Assembly (NCBI GenBank): GCA_963792875.1
Contig: CAWBXV010000003.1
Span: 62,001-126,000 of the forward strand
Length of the DNA: 64,000 bases
DNA from: JAHEGP01 sp963792875
GTDB lineage: Bacteria; Pseudomonadota; Gammaproteobacteria; Pseudomonadales; JAHEGP01
Reading direction: 5' to 3'
The notes under the pieces were generated by a model. The model had not been told where the DNA came from. It saw only the letters and a list, made by a program, of their open reading frames with translations, and searched no databases. Below, piece by piece: positions 8,351 through 17,300 of this stretch. A program made the translations under genes and the position numbers. Every line of letters begins with the position of its first letter. Positions within the stretch are counted from its first letter, which is position 1.

Positions 8351-9046
8351 TCAGTGCAGACCGCAGCATTTGTGATAGGGGCGGCCGCTGCCGCAGGGGC
8401 AGAGTAGGTCGCGCTCCTCGATGTCAACGTCCTGCGCGAAGTGCGCCAGCCTGACGTCGGGTTCGGCCGGCATCGGGCTGGCGCGCTGCGCCAGCCAGTG
8501 TGCGTGCAATGCGCGGGCGGCGGGCTCGATGCGCTCCTGCAGCATCTGCACAGTGTGCTGGCTGAGCGCCTCCAGGCTGTCAAAATGTGGTTCGGAGCCG
8601 AACAGATAGATGCAGGAGAGATGGCCGATGGCTGCCGGGGGTAGCGTGGCCCAGGTGTCCGCCCGCAGGCACACGCCGCGGATGTAGCCGAAGCACCACG
8701 CCTCTACCACCGTGTAGTAGAGGCCTTCGATCTCGCGTTCCTGGTAGATGGCCTCGAAGTTGTCTGGCTGTTCCCGCAGCGTCGTGGTGATGTGGTTCAG
8801 GTGCTGTATCAGCAGGCCGGTGAAATACTGCCTCTCCTCCTCGCTGCGCCAGCGCGGCTGCGCGCTGGCGTCGCCCCATAGGGCGGGCAGCCACTCCGCC
8901 GGCGCGATCGCCTCCGGTGCCGAGGCGATCGCGGTCAGGAAGCCGTCCAGTTCAGAGCAGTCCAGCACCGCATGGTCGTTGCCGTAGTCTCCGAGTACGC
9001 GATCGATGAAATCGAGCTCCGCGTCCGTCAAGGGGTTCGCGTACAT
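8351..9046 (-). CDS. UPF0149 (YgfB/YecA) family protein with C-terminal SEC-C motif
   Basis: 231 aa. The N-terminal two thirds match UPF0149: TDAELDFIDRVL, then AVLDCSELDGFLTAIASAPE, LPALWG, FTGLLIQHLNHI and EAWCFGYIRGVCLR. The C-terminus ends LLCPCGSGRPYHKCCGLH, a SEC-C zinc-binding motif (CxCxSG...xHKCCG) like that of SecA and YecA. The combination defines YecA-like proteins, probably a zinc-bound adaptor, but the exact role is not established. The start is the ATG at 9046; the next in-frame Met is far inside the domain. Confidence 0.9.
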   Translation of the reverse strand: MYANPLTDAELDFIDRVLGDYGNDHAVLDCSELDGFLTAIASAPEAIAPAEWLPALWGDASAQPRWRSEEERQYFTGLLIQHLNHITTTLREQPDNFEAIYQEREIEGLYYTVVEAWCFGYIRGVCLRADTWATLPPAAIGHLSCIYLFGSEPHFDSLEALSQHTVQMLQERIEPAARALHAHWLAQRASPMPAEPDVRLAHFAQDVDIEERDLLCPCGSGRPYHKCCGLH

Positions 9047-9252
9047 AGCGTCAGTGTCTCCGTCGCTGGCGGGAGGTGGTGGGGATGCCCCTTCTTGAAG
9101 AGTCTGCAGCGGGCCCCTGAACCCGGGCGCAAGCGGGGCGTCCGCTGGCGTTCGGCACAGTACGGGCGTCGTCCGTGGCGACCGGGCTCATTGAAAGCGC
9201 GCAAGATACCACTGTCCGGCGGTCGCGGCCAGTTGCCGGGCCCCCGGCCGGG

Positions 9253-9690
9253 TCAGCGAAAGACGTCGATCAGCACATCGGCCACGACCTGCGTGGTGGT
9301 TGACACCAGGACCAGGTCGCACCCCGCCATGCGCCACTCGTAGCCGCCGTAGCTCGGCAGCTGGCTGATCACACCGTCGGGCATGCGGTGCTTGGCAATG
9401 CCCGGAGGCAGCGGTTTGCCGCGCGCCAGGTTTTTGCGGATGCCCGGGGGTAGGGGGTTGGCGCCGGACAGGCCCGCGCCCAGCGCGATCTGCCTGGCGG
9501 AGCCGACGCTGATGCCGGCGCGGATCAGCAGACCGCTCGCTGACGCGTCCGCCGCGCCTTGCCCCTGCCGGTGCTGTTCCTGTCGGGTCGGCTGCTTGTC
9601 GGGTTTGCCCTTGTCGGCCGGCGGCGCGGCATACAGGTTCAGGGGCAACGCCAACGCGCAAGCCAGGATAGTGGCAATCGGTTTGGTCAT
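9253..9690 (-). CDS. CigR-like (RcnB-type) secreted protein
   Basis: 145 aa from the ATG at 9690, preceded by GAGGAGGA; longer upstream starts lack protein character. A signal peptide (MTKPIATILACALALPLNLY, cleaved near AA-APP) leads to a low-complexity Lys/Gln-rich linker. Next comes SARQIALGAGLSG, two copies of a PPGI(R/A)K segment (NPLPPGIRKNLARG, KPLPPGIAKHRMPD), and a C-terminal hydrophobic unit with GGYEWRMAGCDLVLVSTTTQ. This is the arrangement of CigR-family anti-virulence regulators from Salmonella. In an environmental bacterium it is more likely an envelope-localised protein of unknown purpose. Confidence 0.75.
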   Translation of the reverse strand: MTKPIATILACALALPLNLYAAPPADKGKPDKQPTRQEQHRQGQGAADASASGLLIRAGISVGSARQIALGAGLSGANPLPPGIRKNLARGKPLPPGIAKHRMPDGVISQLPSYGGYEWRMAGCDLVLVSTTTQVVADVLIDVFR

Positions 9691-9801
9691 GGCGGCGGGT
9701 TCCTCCTCATGAATGATTTCGTGCACGGGTTTCAGTCTAATCGATCGGCCGCGGTTCTGCCCCGGTGCGCGCCGGCAGCGACATCGCGATCGGTACCGCG
9801 C

Positions 9802-9830
9802 TTGAACGTTTGCCGTTCGACCAGTATAAA
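9802..9830 (+). promoter_or_regulatory. sigma70-type promoter of ldhA with internal palindrome
   Basis: TTGAAC (9802-9807), a 17-nt spacer and TATAAA (9825-9830), a near-consensus promoter. The start is predicted near 9837, giving an 89-base leader to the dehydrogenase gene. GAACG-TTTGC-CGTTC (9804-9818) lies over the -35 box and spacer and could be an operator. Confidence 0.65.
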
Positions 9831-9925
9831 TAGCGGGTGACTCGGTGCGCCGGCACCCCGGCACAGCGCTCGCGCAGACGTCGCGGCGACAGATCGATCG
9901 CTCACAATAAGACGGCGGAAAAGCT

Positions 9926-10912
9926 ATGAAGATCGCGGTGTTCAGTGTGAAGCCCTACGATATCATCCATCTCAACCGCTTCAATGAGCGACATCAGCTG
10001 GAATTCCTGGCGCCGCAGCTGACCGAGCAGACCGCCAGGCTCGCTGTCGGTGCTGACGCGGTGTGCTGCTTCGTCAATGATACGCTCAACAGCGCGGTCA
10101 TCGATGTGCTGGCCGACGGGGGTGTCAGGCTCATCGCGATGCGCTGCGCCGGCTACAACAACGTCGACGTCGAGGCGGCGAAGCGGGCTGGCATCGTCGT
10201 CGCGCGCGTACCGGAATATTCGCCCTATGCCGTGGCGGAGCACACAGTGGCCCTTATCATGGGGCTCAATCGGCAGATCATGCGCGCTCAGGCGCGCATC
10301 CGCGAGAATGATTTTTCCCTGGACGGCCTGCTGGGTTTCGACATGCATGGCAAGACGGTGGGCGTGGTGGGCACAGGCAAGATCGGTGTCGCCTTTATCC
10401 GCATCATGCGGGGATTCGGCTGTGAGGTCATCTGCCATGACCCGTTCGTCAACCCCGAGGTCACGGCCATGGGGGCCGTTTACGGCTCGCTGGACGAACT
10501 CTGGCGCAACAGCCACATCATCTCGCTGCACTGCCCGCTGGTCGCCGCCACCCACCATCTGATCGATCGCAAGGCGCTCGACAGCATGCGGGACCGGGTC
10601 ATGATCATCAACACCAGCCGGGGCGGGCTGATCGATACCTATGCCGTCATCGAGGGAATCAAATCCGGCAAGGTCGGCTATCTCGGGCTGGATGTCTACG
10701 AGGAGGAGGCCGCGCTGTTCTTCGAAAACTATTCCAGCCAGGTACTGCAGGACGATATCTTTGCGCGCCTGCTGACCTTCAACAATGTGCTGATCACGGG
10801 CCATCAGGCGTTTTTTACCGGCGAGGCGCTCAATGCCATCGGTCAGGTGACCATGCAGAACATCAATGCCTTCTTCGAGGGCAACCCGGCGGGTATGTGC
10901 CTGGTGACCTGA
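9926..10912 (+). CDS. ldhA: 2-hydroxyacid dehydrogenase, D-lactate dehydrogenase type
   Basis: 328 aa, typical of D-lactate dehydrogenases that reduce pyruvate to D-lactate with NADH. Visible motifs: MRCAGYNNVDVEAAKRAG near residue 72; PEYSPYAVAEHTVALIMGLN; the Rossmann GKTVGVVGTGKIGVAFIRIM; ending in the acidic D of CHDPFV; the catalytic Arg in INTSRGGLIDTYAVI; an acidic DVYEEEA; and the catalytic His in TGHQAFFTGEAL. The start has the canonical MKIAVFSVKPYD. It has its own strong promoter and no partner genes. Fermentative or redox-balancing use fits the NifJ gene elsewhere in the window. Confidence 0.9.
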   Translation: MKIAVFSVKPYDIIHLNRFNERHQLEFLAPQLTEQTARLAVGADAVCCFVNDTLNSAVIDVLADGGVRLIAMRCAGYNNVDVEAAKRAGIVVARVPEYSPYAVAEHTVALIMGLNRQIMRAQARIRENDFSLDGLLGFDMHGKTVGVVGTGKIGVAFIRIMRGFGCEVICHDPFVNPEVTAMGAVYGSLDELWRNSHIISLHCPLVAATHHLIDRKALDSMRDRVMIINTSRGGLIDTYAVIEGIKSGKVGYLGLDVYEEEAALFFENYSSQVLQDDIFARLLTFNNVLITGHQAFFTGEALNAIGQVTMQNINAFFEGNPAGMCLVT

Positions 10913-11125
10913 CCTAGCCGACGCGCTGGCGGTGCGGGCCTGCAGGTGGTGCGATCGTTGCCGGCGGCAGTAAACGGCGATCGCCCCGCCCCGAAAGCCG
11001 TTGCCCTGCGGGGCGACTCGTGAAAGAATCCGCCCGTCGTCGACGTAGTGGTTGCTGTCCTTGCCGTTTGAATACCTCCAGACATCCCGTCTTCGCGTTG
11101 TGCCCCGCGCCCGGAGCGCGCGCCG

Positions 11126-13315
11126 GTGAGGCCGGCGCCGGGCGTCGCGCTGCGCCTGCCGCGCCGCCTCGCGGCGGCGGCGGTCCTGCTGAGCCTGAGC
11201 GCCTGCGATGGCCGGCCGTGGAACGATCCGCACGCCGCTGAGCGGGAGGGGCAGCGGGTGTTCTACTCCCTGTTCTCGTCCCGCACCCGCAACCTCGACC
11301 CGGTCCGCACCTATAACCGCGCCGAGGCGACGCTGATCGACAATATCTACGAGCCGCCCCTGGAATACCACTACCTGAAGCGGCCCTACGAGCTGCAACC
11401 GCTCACCCTCGAGCGCATGCCCGAGGTGGTCTACTACGACGAGGCCGGCGCGGTACTGCCGGCCACTGCGCCGGCGCCCGCCTACTCGGTGTATACGCTG
11501 ACGCTCCGGCGCGGCATCCGCTACCAGCCGCACCCGGCGTTCGCGGTGGACGCCGCCGGCGAGCCGTTGTACCGGTTCGCCGACGCGCGGCAGAGCCGGC
11601 GCTACAAGACGCTGGACGACTTCTCCCGGAGCGGTACGCGCGAGCTGCGCGCCGAGGACTATGTCTACCAGATCAAGCGCATGGCCGACCCCGAGCTGCA
11701 GCTGCCCATCTGGGACATCGTGTCCGGCTACATCGTCGGGCTGACCGAGCTGCGCGAGGCCATCGTCGCGCAGCGCGCCGGCGGCAGCGGCTGGCTCAAT
11801 CTGCAGACCTTGCCCCTGGAGGGGGTGCAGGTGCTCGACCCCTATACCTTCACCATCCGCCTGCGCGGCAAGTATCCGCAGTTCAAGTACTGGCTGGCGT
11901 TCCACTTCTTCGCGCCCATCCCCATGGAGGTCGATCGCTTTTACGCGCAGCCCGGCCTGCGCGACCGCAATATCAGCCTGGCGTTCTACCCGGTGGGCAC
12001 GGGCGCCTTCATGATGACGCGCCATCAGCCCACGCGCGAGATCGTGCTGGAGCGCAATCCCAATTACCACGAGGACTACTACCCCCGGACCGGCGAGCCG
12101 GGCGACGCCGAGGCCGGCCTGCTGGCCGATGCCGGCAAGCCGCTGCCCTTCCTCGACAAGGTCGTGTTCAGCATGGAGAAGGAGCCCATTCCGGCCTGGA
12201 CCAAGTTCATGCAGGGCTACTACGATGTCTCCGGCGTCAACCGGGAGAGCTTCGACCAGGCGGTCAAGGTCAACGCCGACGGCATCGGGTTGAGCGACGA
12301 GATGATCGCGCGGGGCATCGTGCTGTTCCGCACCATCGACGCCGCCACCTACTACCTGGGCTTCAATATGACGGACGAGGTGGTCGGCGGCGACAGCGAG
12401 CGCGCCCGCAAACTGCGCCGGGCCATCGCCATCGCCTACGACGAGTCGGAGCAGATTTCCATCTTCCTCAACGGGCGCGGGGAGGTCGCCATGAGCCCCG
12501 TGCCGCCGGGTATCTTCGGCTATCGCCCGGGCCGGGCCGGCCTCAACCCCTACGTGTTCGACTGGCGCGCCGGCGCGGTCCAGCGCAAGCCGCTGGAGGA
12601 GGCGCGCCGGCTGCTGGCCGAGGCGGGCTATCCGCGCGGGCGCGACGCCCGCAGCGGCCGGCCGCTGGTGCTGAACATGGACATGACCTCCGGCTCCTCC
12701 GGCGACAGCGCGCGGCAGGTCTGGCTGATCAAGCAGTTCGAGAAGATCGACATCCAGCTGAACATCCGCGCCACGGACTACAACCGCTTCCAGGAGAAGA
12801 TGGAGAAGGGCGCCGCCCAGCTGTTTTTCTGGGGCTGGTTCGCCGACTACCCCGACGCGGAGAATTTCCTGTTCCTGCTCTACGGGCCCAATGGGCGCGC
12901 CGGCAGCGGCGGCGCGGGCGTGAACTCCGCCAACTACAGCAGCGCGCGCTACGATGCCCTGTTCGACCGGGTCAAGACCATGGAGGACACCCCCGAGCGG
13001 ATGGCGCTGATCGAGCAGATGCTGGCGATCTTCCACCGCGATCTGCCCTGGGCGTCCGCCTATCACCCGCAGGCCTTCGTGCTCAATAACGGCTGGGTCA
13101 AAAATTTTAAGCCGCACGGGGTCTCTCAGGCCACGCTGAAATACCTGGACGTCGACCTGGCGGCCCGCGCGCGCAGCCAGCGTGAATGGAACCGGCCCGT
13201 GTGGTGGCCGCTGGCCCTGCTGGGGTTGGCGCTGCTGGTGGTCACCGTGCCGGGCTACCGCGCCTACCGCGCCCGGCAGCGGCGCAGCGTCGTCGGGGAG
13301 GAGGGCTCGTGCTGA
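11126..13315 (+). CDS. ABC importer solute-binding lipoprotein (peptide/opine family 5)
   Basis: 729 aa from a GTG start. A lipoprotein signal peptide ends in LSLSAC, making Cys27 the lipidated residue. The body is a family-5 solute-binding fold: NLDPVRTYNRAEATLIDNIY near the N-terminus, YRFADARQSRRYKTLDDF, YPVGTGAFMMTR, then VLERNPNYHEDYYPR, IQLNIRATDYNRFQEKMEKG, FFWGWFADYPDAENFLFLLY and ANYSSARYDALFDRV. It is longer than OppA (about 540 aa) and has a hydrophobic C-terminal helix (WWPLALLGLALLVVTVPGYR), so it may be anchored at both ends. It overlaps the following permease at GTGCTGA. The ligand, presumably an oligopeptide, is unknown. Confidence 0.88.
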   Translation: MRPAPGVALRLPRRLAAAAVLLSLSACDGRPWNDPHAAEREGQRVFYSLFSSRTRNLDPVRTYNRAEATLIDNIYEPPLEYHYLKRPYELQPLTLERMPEVVYYDEAGAVLPATAPAPAYSVYTLTLRRGIRYQPHPAFAVDAAGEPLYRFADARQSRRYKTLDDFSRSGTRELRAEDYVYQIKRMADPELQLPIWDIVSGYIVGLTELREAIVAQRAGGSGWLNLQTLPLEGVQVLDPYTFTIRLRGKYPQFKYWLAFHFFAPIPMEVDRFYAQPGLRDRNISLAFYPVGTGAFMMTRHQPTREIVLERNPNYHEDYYPRTGEPGDAEAGLLADAGKPLPFLDKVVFSMEKEPIPAWTKFMQGYYDVSGVNRESFDQAVKVNADGIGLSDEMIARGIVLFRTIDAATYYLGFNMTDEVVGGDSERARKLRRAIAIAYDESEQISIFLNGRGEVAMSPVPPGIFGYRPGRAGLNPYVFDWRAGAVQRKPLEEARRLLAEAGYPRGRDARSGRPLVLNMDMTSGSSGDSARQVWLIKQFEKIDIQLNIRATDYNRFQEKMEKGAAQLFFWGWFADYPDAENFLFLLYGPNGRAGSGGAGVNSANYSSARYDALFDRVKTMEDTPERMALIEQMLAIFHRDLPWASAYHPQAFVLNNGWVKNFKPHGVSQATLKYLDVDLAARARSQREWNRPVWWPLALLGLALLVVTVPGYRAYRARQRRSVVGEEGSC

Positions 13316-14286
13316 CCTATATCGCCAGGCGCCTGCTCTATGCGCTGCCGATCCTGTTCGGCGTCAATGTGCTGACTTTCGCGCTGTTTTTCCTGGTCAA
13401 TACCCCGGAGCAGATGGCTCAGGTGCAGCTGGGCGGCAAGTTTACCTCGCCCGAGGCCGTGGCCAACTGGAAGGCCGAGCGCGGCTACGACCGGCCGCTG
13501 TTCATCAACCGCGACGCGGCGGGGCTAGGCGTGCTCACCGACACCATCTTCTTCGAGAAGTCGGTGCGGCTGTTCGTGTTCGATTTCGGCAAGTCCGATG
13601 AGGGGCGCAATATCGGGGCGGAGATTCGCGAGCGCATGTGGCCCAGCCTGGCCATTCAGGTGCCGACCCTGATCGTGGGCATCGCCGTCAATATCAGCTT
13701 CGCGCTGGTGGTGGTGCTGTTCCGTGCCAGTCTGTTCGAGCTGGCTGCGATGGTATTGTGCATCGCGCTGTTTTCGATCTCGACCGTGTTCTACATCATC
13801 GGCAGCCAGTTCTTCTTCGGCAAGCTCTGGCACCTGGTGCCGGTCAGCGGCTACCTGGAGGGGCTGGGCGCCGTGCGCTTTCTGCTGCTGCCCATCATCA
13901 TCGGCGTGGTCGCGGGGATCGGCGCCAGCACGCGCCTGTACCGCAGCATCTTCTTGGAGGAGATCCACCGCGACTACGTGCGCACGGCGCGCTCCAAGGG
14001 CGTTTCGGAGCTGCAGGTGCTGTTCAGGCACCTGCTCCCCAACGCCATGATCCCCATCCTCACCGGCGTGGTGGTGGTGATCCCGTCGCTGTTCATGGGC
14101 AGCCTGCTGATGGAGTCCTTCTTCGGCATCCCGGGCCTTGGCAGCTACACGCTCGATGCCATTCAGGCCCAGGACTTCGCCATCGTGCGCAGCATGGTGT
14201 TCCTGGGCTCGGTGCTGTACATCGCCGGCCTGCTGCTGACCGATATCTCCTATACCTGGGTCGATCCGAGGGTGCGGCTGTCATGA
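13309..14286 (+). CDS. ABC importer permease 1 (OppB/DppB type)
   Basis: 325 aa from the GTG at 13309, preceded by GGGGAGGAGG and overlapping the lipoprotein stop; longer starts would run into that gene. The N-terminus LTYIARRLLYALPILFGVNV is the classical OppB/DppB first helix. The binding-protein-dependent transport domain follows from about residue 110. Its EAA loop (YVRTARSKGVSELQVLFRHL, then LPNAMIPIL) contacts the ATPase. The final helices include GSLLMESFFGIPGLGSYTLD. It forms the membrane channel with the next gene's product. The stop overlaps the next start as ATGA, implying translational coupling. Confidence 0.92.
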   Translation: MLTYIARRLLYALPILFGVNVLTFALFFLVNTPEQMAQVQLGGKFTSPEAVANWKAERGYDRPLFINRDAAGLGVLTDTIFFEKSVRLFVFDFGKSDEGRNIGAEIRERMWPSLAIQVPTLIVGIAVNISFALVVVLFRASLFELAAMVLCIALFSISTVFYIIGSQFFFGKLWHLVPVSGYLEGLGAVRFLLLPIIIGVVAGIGASTRLYRSIFLEEIHRDYVRTARSKGVSELQVLFRHLLPNAMIPILTGVVVVIPSLFMGSLLMESFFGIPGLGSYTLDAIQAQDFAIVRSMVFLGSVLYIAGLLLTDISYTWVDPRVRLS

Positions 14287-15671
14287 CGGAGCCGACGACG
14301 CTGCAACCCGTGCTGCTGTGGAGCGACGGCCTGATTTTTCTGCTGGTGGCGAGCCTGCTGGCCTTCGTGGCCACCCTCAGGCGCAACCCGCAGACCCGCC
14401 AGAAGTGGGCGCAGGTGTTCCGGTCGCGCATCGGCGTCAGCTCCTTCATGGTGGTCTGCGCCTACGTGCTGGTCGCGCTGCTGGACTCGGTGCACTTTCG
14501 CGAGTCCCTGCCGGCGACCGAGCACAGCGCCGACGTCCACTACAGCCACAGCATCCGCAGCGTACTGGACCTGCTGCTGCACGACATGCAGGAGGGCACC
14601 GAGACCACCTACTCGGCGCCGTTCGCCGTCTACTCCTTCTCGAAAGAGAACATGCTCGACGAGCAGGGCCGGCTGTACCGCGATTTTCCGCGGCTGGCGC
14701 ACGGCGGCGCGCATCTGGCCGACCCGGCGCAGCGCGTCGGCGATATCCTCCAGCGCAGCGCCGTCGCGCTGGTGCGGGGCGCGCTGCTGGCCGCCGTGCT
14801 GCTGGGGCTGCTGGCGTGGCTGCGGCGGCGGCGCCTGGCGCGGGTCGGGCTGCCGTGGCGGGCCGTCAACCTGACGCTGGTCGCGCTGGTCCTGGTGTCC
14901 ACCTGGGTGCTGGAGCTGGGCAGCGTCTACCATATCCTCGGTACCGACCAGGTGGGGACGGACGTGCTCTACCAGAGCGTCAAGTCCATCCGCACGGGCG
15001 TGCTCATCGGCACGCTGGCGACGCTGCTGACCCTGCCGCTGGCGATCGTGCTGGGTATCGGCGCCGGCTATTTCAAGGGCGCCGTCGACGACGTGGTGCA
15101 GTACGTCTACACCACGCTGAACTCGATTCCCGGCATTCTCCTGATCGCCGCTTCCGTGCTGCTGATCGACGTGTACATCCAGACCCACCCGGAGCGCTTC
15201 GAGCTCACGGTCGTGCGCGCGGATTTCAAGTTTCTGGCCCTGTGCTTCATCCTCGGGCTGACCAGCTGGACGACGCTGTGCCGCCTGCTGCGGGCCGAGA
15301 CGCTGAAGATCAGCCAGCTCGAGTATGTGCGGGCGGCGCAGGCCTTCGGCGTCAGCCAGGCCAGGATCATCCGCCGCCACATCCTGCCCAACGTCATGCA
15401 CCTCGTGCTGATCTCGCTGGTGCTGGACTTCAGCGCCTTCGTCATGGCGGAGTCGGTGCTGTCCTATATCGGCGTGGGCGTGGACGCATCGATGATGAGC
15501 TGGGGCAATATGATCAACGCCGCGCGCTCGGAGTTGTCGCGTGACCCCAGCGTGTGGTGGAGCGTGATGTCCGCCTTCATCCTCATGGTCGTCCTGGTGC
15601 TGGCCGCCAACCTGTTTGCCGACGAGGTGCGCGCCGCCTTCGACCCCCGCAGCGCCGGAGGCCGGCGATGA
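14283..15671 (+). CDS. ABC importer permease 2 (OppC/DppC type), enlarged
   Basis: 462 aa from the ATG at 14283 (ATGA overlap), much longer than ordinary OppC (about 300). The N-terminal helix pair is followed by a hydrophilic stretch at about residues 75-160 (SADVHYSHSIRSVLDLLLHD; AVYSFSKENMLDEQGRLYRD) and two more hydrophobic segments (VRGALLAAVLLGLLAWL; AVNLTLVALVLVSTWVLELG). Then comes the conventional core beginning LGTDQVGTDVLYQSVKSIRT. The EAA loop is around 346-375 (LEYVRAAQAFGVSQARIIRR), followed by LSYIGVGVDASMMSWGNMIN. The insert probably faces the periplasm. It ends ATGA-overlapped with the ATPase gene. Confidence 0.9.
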   Translation: MTEPTTLQPVLLWSDGLIFLLVASLLAFVATLRRNPQTRQKWAQVFRSRIGVSSFMVVCAYVLVALLDSVHFRESLPATEHSADVHYSHSIRSVLDLLLHDMQEGTETTYSAPFAVYSFSKENMLDEQGRLYRDFPRLAHGGAHLADPAQRVGDILQRSAVALVRGALLAAVLLGLLAWLRRRRLARVGLPWRAVNLTLVALVLVSTWVLELGSVYHILGTDQVGTDVLYQSVKSIRTGVLIGTLATLLTLPLAIVLGIGAGYFKGAVDDVVQYVYTTLNSIPGILLIAASVLLIDVYIQTHPERFELTVVRADFKFLALCFILGLTSWTTLCRLLRAETLKISQLEYVRAAQAFGVSQARIIRRHILPNVMHLVLISLVLDFSAFVMAESVLSYIGVGVDASMMSWGNMINAARSELSRDPSVWWSVMSAFILMVVLVLAANLFADEVRAAFDPRSAGGRR

Positions 15672-17281
15672 GCGCGGCGCCGGTGCTGCGGGTCGAGGGG
15701 CTGCGCGTCACTCTGGGCGGGGGCGTCGAGCTGGTGCGCGGCGTGAGCTTCGCCATCGCGCGCGGCGAGATCTTCGCCCTGGTGGGAGAGTCCGGATCGG
15801 GTAAGTCGCTGACCGCGCTGGCGGTGATGCGCCTGCTGCCCGAGCCGCTGGTGATCGCCGGCGGTGGCGTCGAGCTCGGCGGCGACGATCTGTTCGCCTG
15901 CAGCGAGCGCAGCATGAACCGCGAGCGCGGCCGCCGGGTGGCCATGATCTTCCAGGAGCCCCAGTCCTCCCTCAATCCGGTGCTGACCATCGAGCAGCAG
16001 CTGTTCGAGGTGCTGCGGCTGCACCGCGGCATGCGCCTGCAGCAGGCGCGGCCCCGCATGCTGGCGCTGCTGGAGGAGGTGGGCATACCGGACCCCGCCG
16101 CGCGCTTGAGCTGGTACCCGCATCAGCTCTCCGGCGGGCAGAAGCAGCGCATCATGATCGCCATGGCGCTGGCCTGCGAGCCGGCGCTGCTGATCGCGGA
16201 TGAGCCCACCACCGCGCTGGACGTGACCATTCAGAAGCAGGTGCTCGATCTGCTCAAGCGGCTCTGCCGCAAGCGCGATCTGGCCGTGCTGCTGATCACC
16301 CACGACATGGGGGTGGTCGCCGAGATGGCGGACCGGGTGGCGGTGATGCGCAGCGGCGCGATCGTCGAGGAGGCGGCGGCGGCGGCGTTCTTCCGCGACC
16401 CGCAGCACCCCTACAGCCGCGAGCTCATCGGCGCGCTGCCCGACCCCGATCACTTTCTGCCGGCGCGGCCTGCGGGGGAGGGGGCGCCGGTGCTGGAGGT
16501 CACCAATCTCAAGGTGTGGTTCCCGCTGCGCAAGGGCCTGTTGCAGCGGGTGACCGGTTACACGCGCGCGGTGGACGGCGTCGACATCGCGCTGCAGCAG
16601 GGCGAGACTCTGGCGCTGGTCGGCGAATCGGGCTGCGGCAAGACCACCACCGGCATGGCCATACTGGGCTTCAATCCGCTGCGCGAGGGCACCATACGCT
16701 TCCGCGGCCAGCCGCTGAACGGGCTGTCCCGGGCGGCCTACCTGCCCTTCCGCAAGGAGATACAGGTCATCTTCCAGGACCCGTTCTCATCGATGAACCC
16801 GCGCATGACGGTGCAGGACATCATCGAGGAGGGCATGGTCAGCCTCGGCGTCGAGTCCGACCCTGCGCGCCGACGGCAGCGGGTGCTCGAGCTGCTGCTG
16901 CGGGTCGGCCTGGAGGGCGACCACCGGCGGCGCTACCCGCACGAGTTTTCCGGCGGACAGCGGCAGCGCATCGCCATCGCGCGCGCGCTGGCGGTCAAGC
17001 CCAGCGTGATCGTCTGCGACGAACCCACCAGCGCCCTGGACGTGTCGATCCGCTGCCAGGTGCTCGACCTGCTGAAGCAGCTGCAGGACGAGGAGGGGCT
17101 CTCCTACCTGTTCATCACCCACGACCTGTCGCTCATCGCCCACATCGCCCATCGCGTGGCGGTCATGCGCGACGGCCGCATCGTCGAGCAGGGAGCCGCG
17201 GCAACGGTGCTGCGCCAGCCGCGCGACGACTATACGCGCACGCTGCTGGACGCCGCCCCGCGGCTGCCGACGCTCGCCTGA
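15668..17281 (+). CDS. fused double ABC ATPase (OppD-OppF type)
   Basis: 537 aa from the ATG at 15668. There are two complete nucleotide-binding domains in one chain. The first has Walker A GESGSGKS (about 40-47), signature LSGGQKQ (about 154) and Walker B ALLIADEP. The second has Walker A GESGCGKT (about 318), signature FSGGQRQ (about 426) and VIVCDEP. Each has the following switch His (LLITHDM; LFITHDL). The tail of the first domain has the HPYSREL motif of peptide importers. It energises the importer of the three preceding genes, all four overlapping by a few bases and thus co-translated. Like YejF-type proteins, the fusion provides both ATPases at once. Confidence 0.93.
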   Translation: MSAAPVLRVEGLRVTLGGGVELVRGVSFAIARGEIFALVGESGSGKSLTALAVMRLLPEPLVIAGGGVELGGDDLFACSERSMNRERGRRVAMIFQEPQSSLNPVLTIEQQLFEVLRLHRGMRLQQARPRMLALLEEVGIPDPAARLSWYPHQLSGGQKQRIMIAMALACEPALLIADEPTTALDVTIQKQVLDLLKRLCRKRDLAVLLITHDMGVVAEMADRVAVMRSGAIVEEAAAAAFFRDPQHPYSRELIGALPDPDHFLPARPAGEGAPVLEVTNLKVWFPLRKGLLQRVTGYTRAVDGVDIALQQGETLALVGESGCGKTTTGMAILGFNPLREGTIRFRGQPLNGLSRAAYLPFRKEIQVIFQDPFSSMNPRMTVQDIIEEGMVSLGVESDPARRRQRVLELLLRVGLEGDHRRRYPHEFSGGQRQRIAIARALAVKPSVIVCDEPTSALDVSIRCQVLDLLKQLQDEEGLSYLFITHDLSLIAHIAHRVAVMRDGRIVEQGAAATVLRQPRDDYTRTLLDAAPRLPTLA

Positions 17282-17300
17282 AACCGCCGCTGCGCCGGCG

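Noticed and set aside
7991..8407. 138-residue frame in the gap before the SLC13 gene
   Set aside because: It runs into the UPF0149 gene, lacks a ribosome site and has shadow-like composition.
9902..13117. 1071-residue open frame on the minus strand opposite ldhA and the importer lipoprotein
   Set aside because: The opposite strand holds two well-recognised proteins; the antisense product is a His/Ala/Gly/Arg-rich shadow typical of high-GC DNA.
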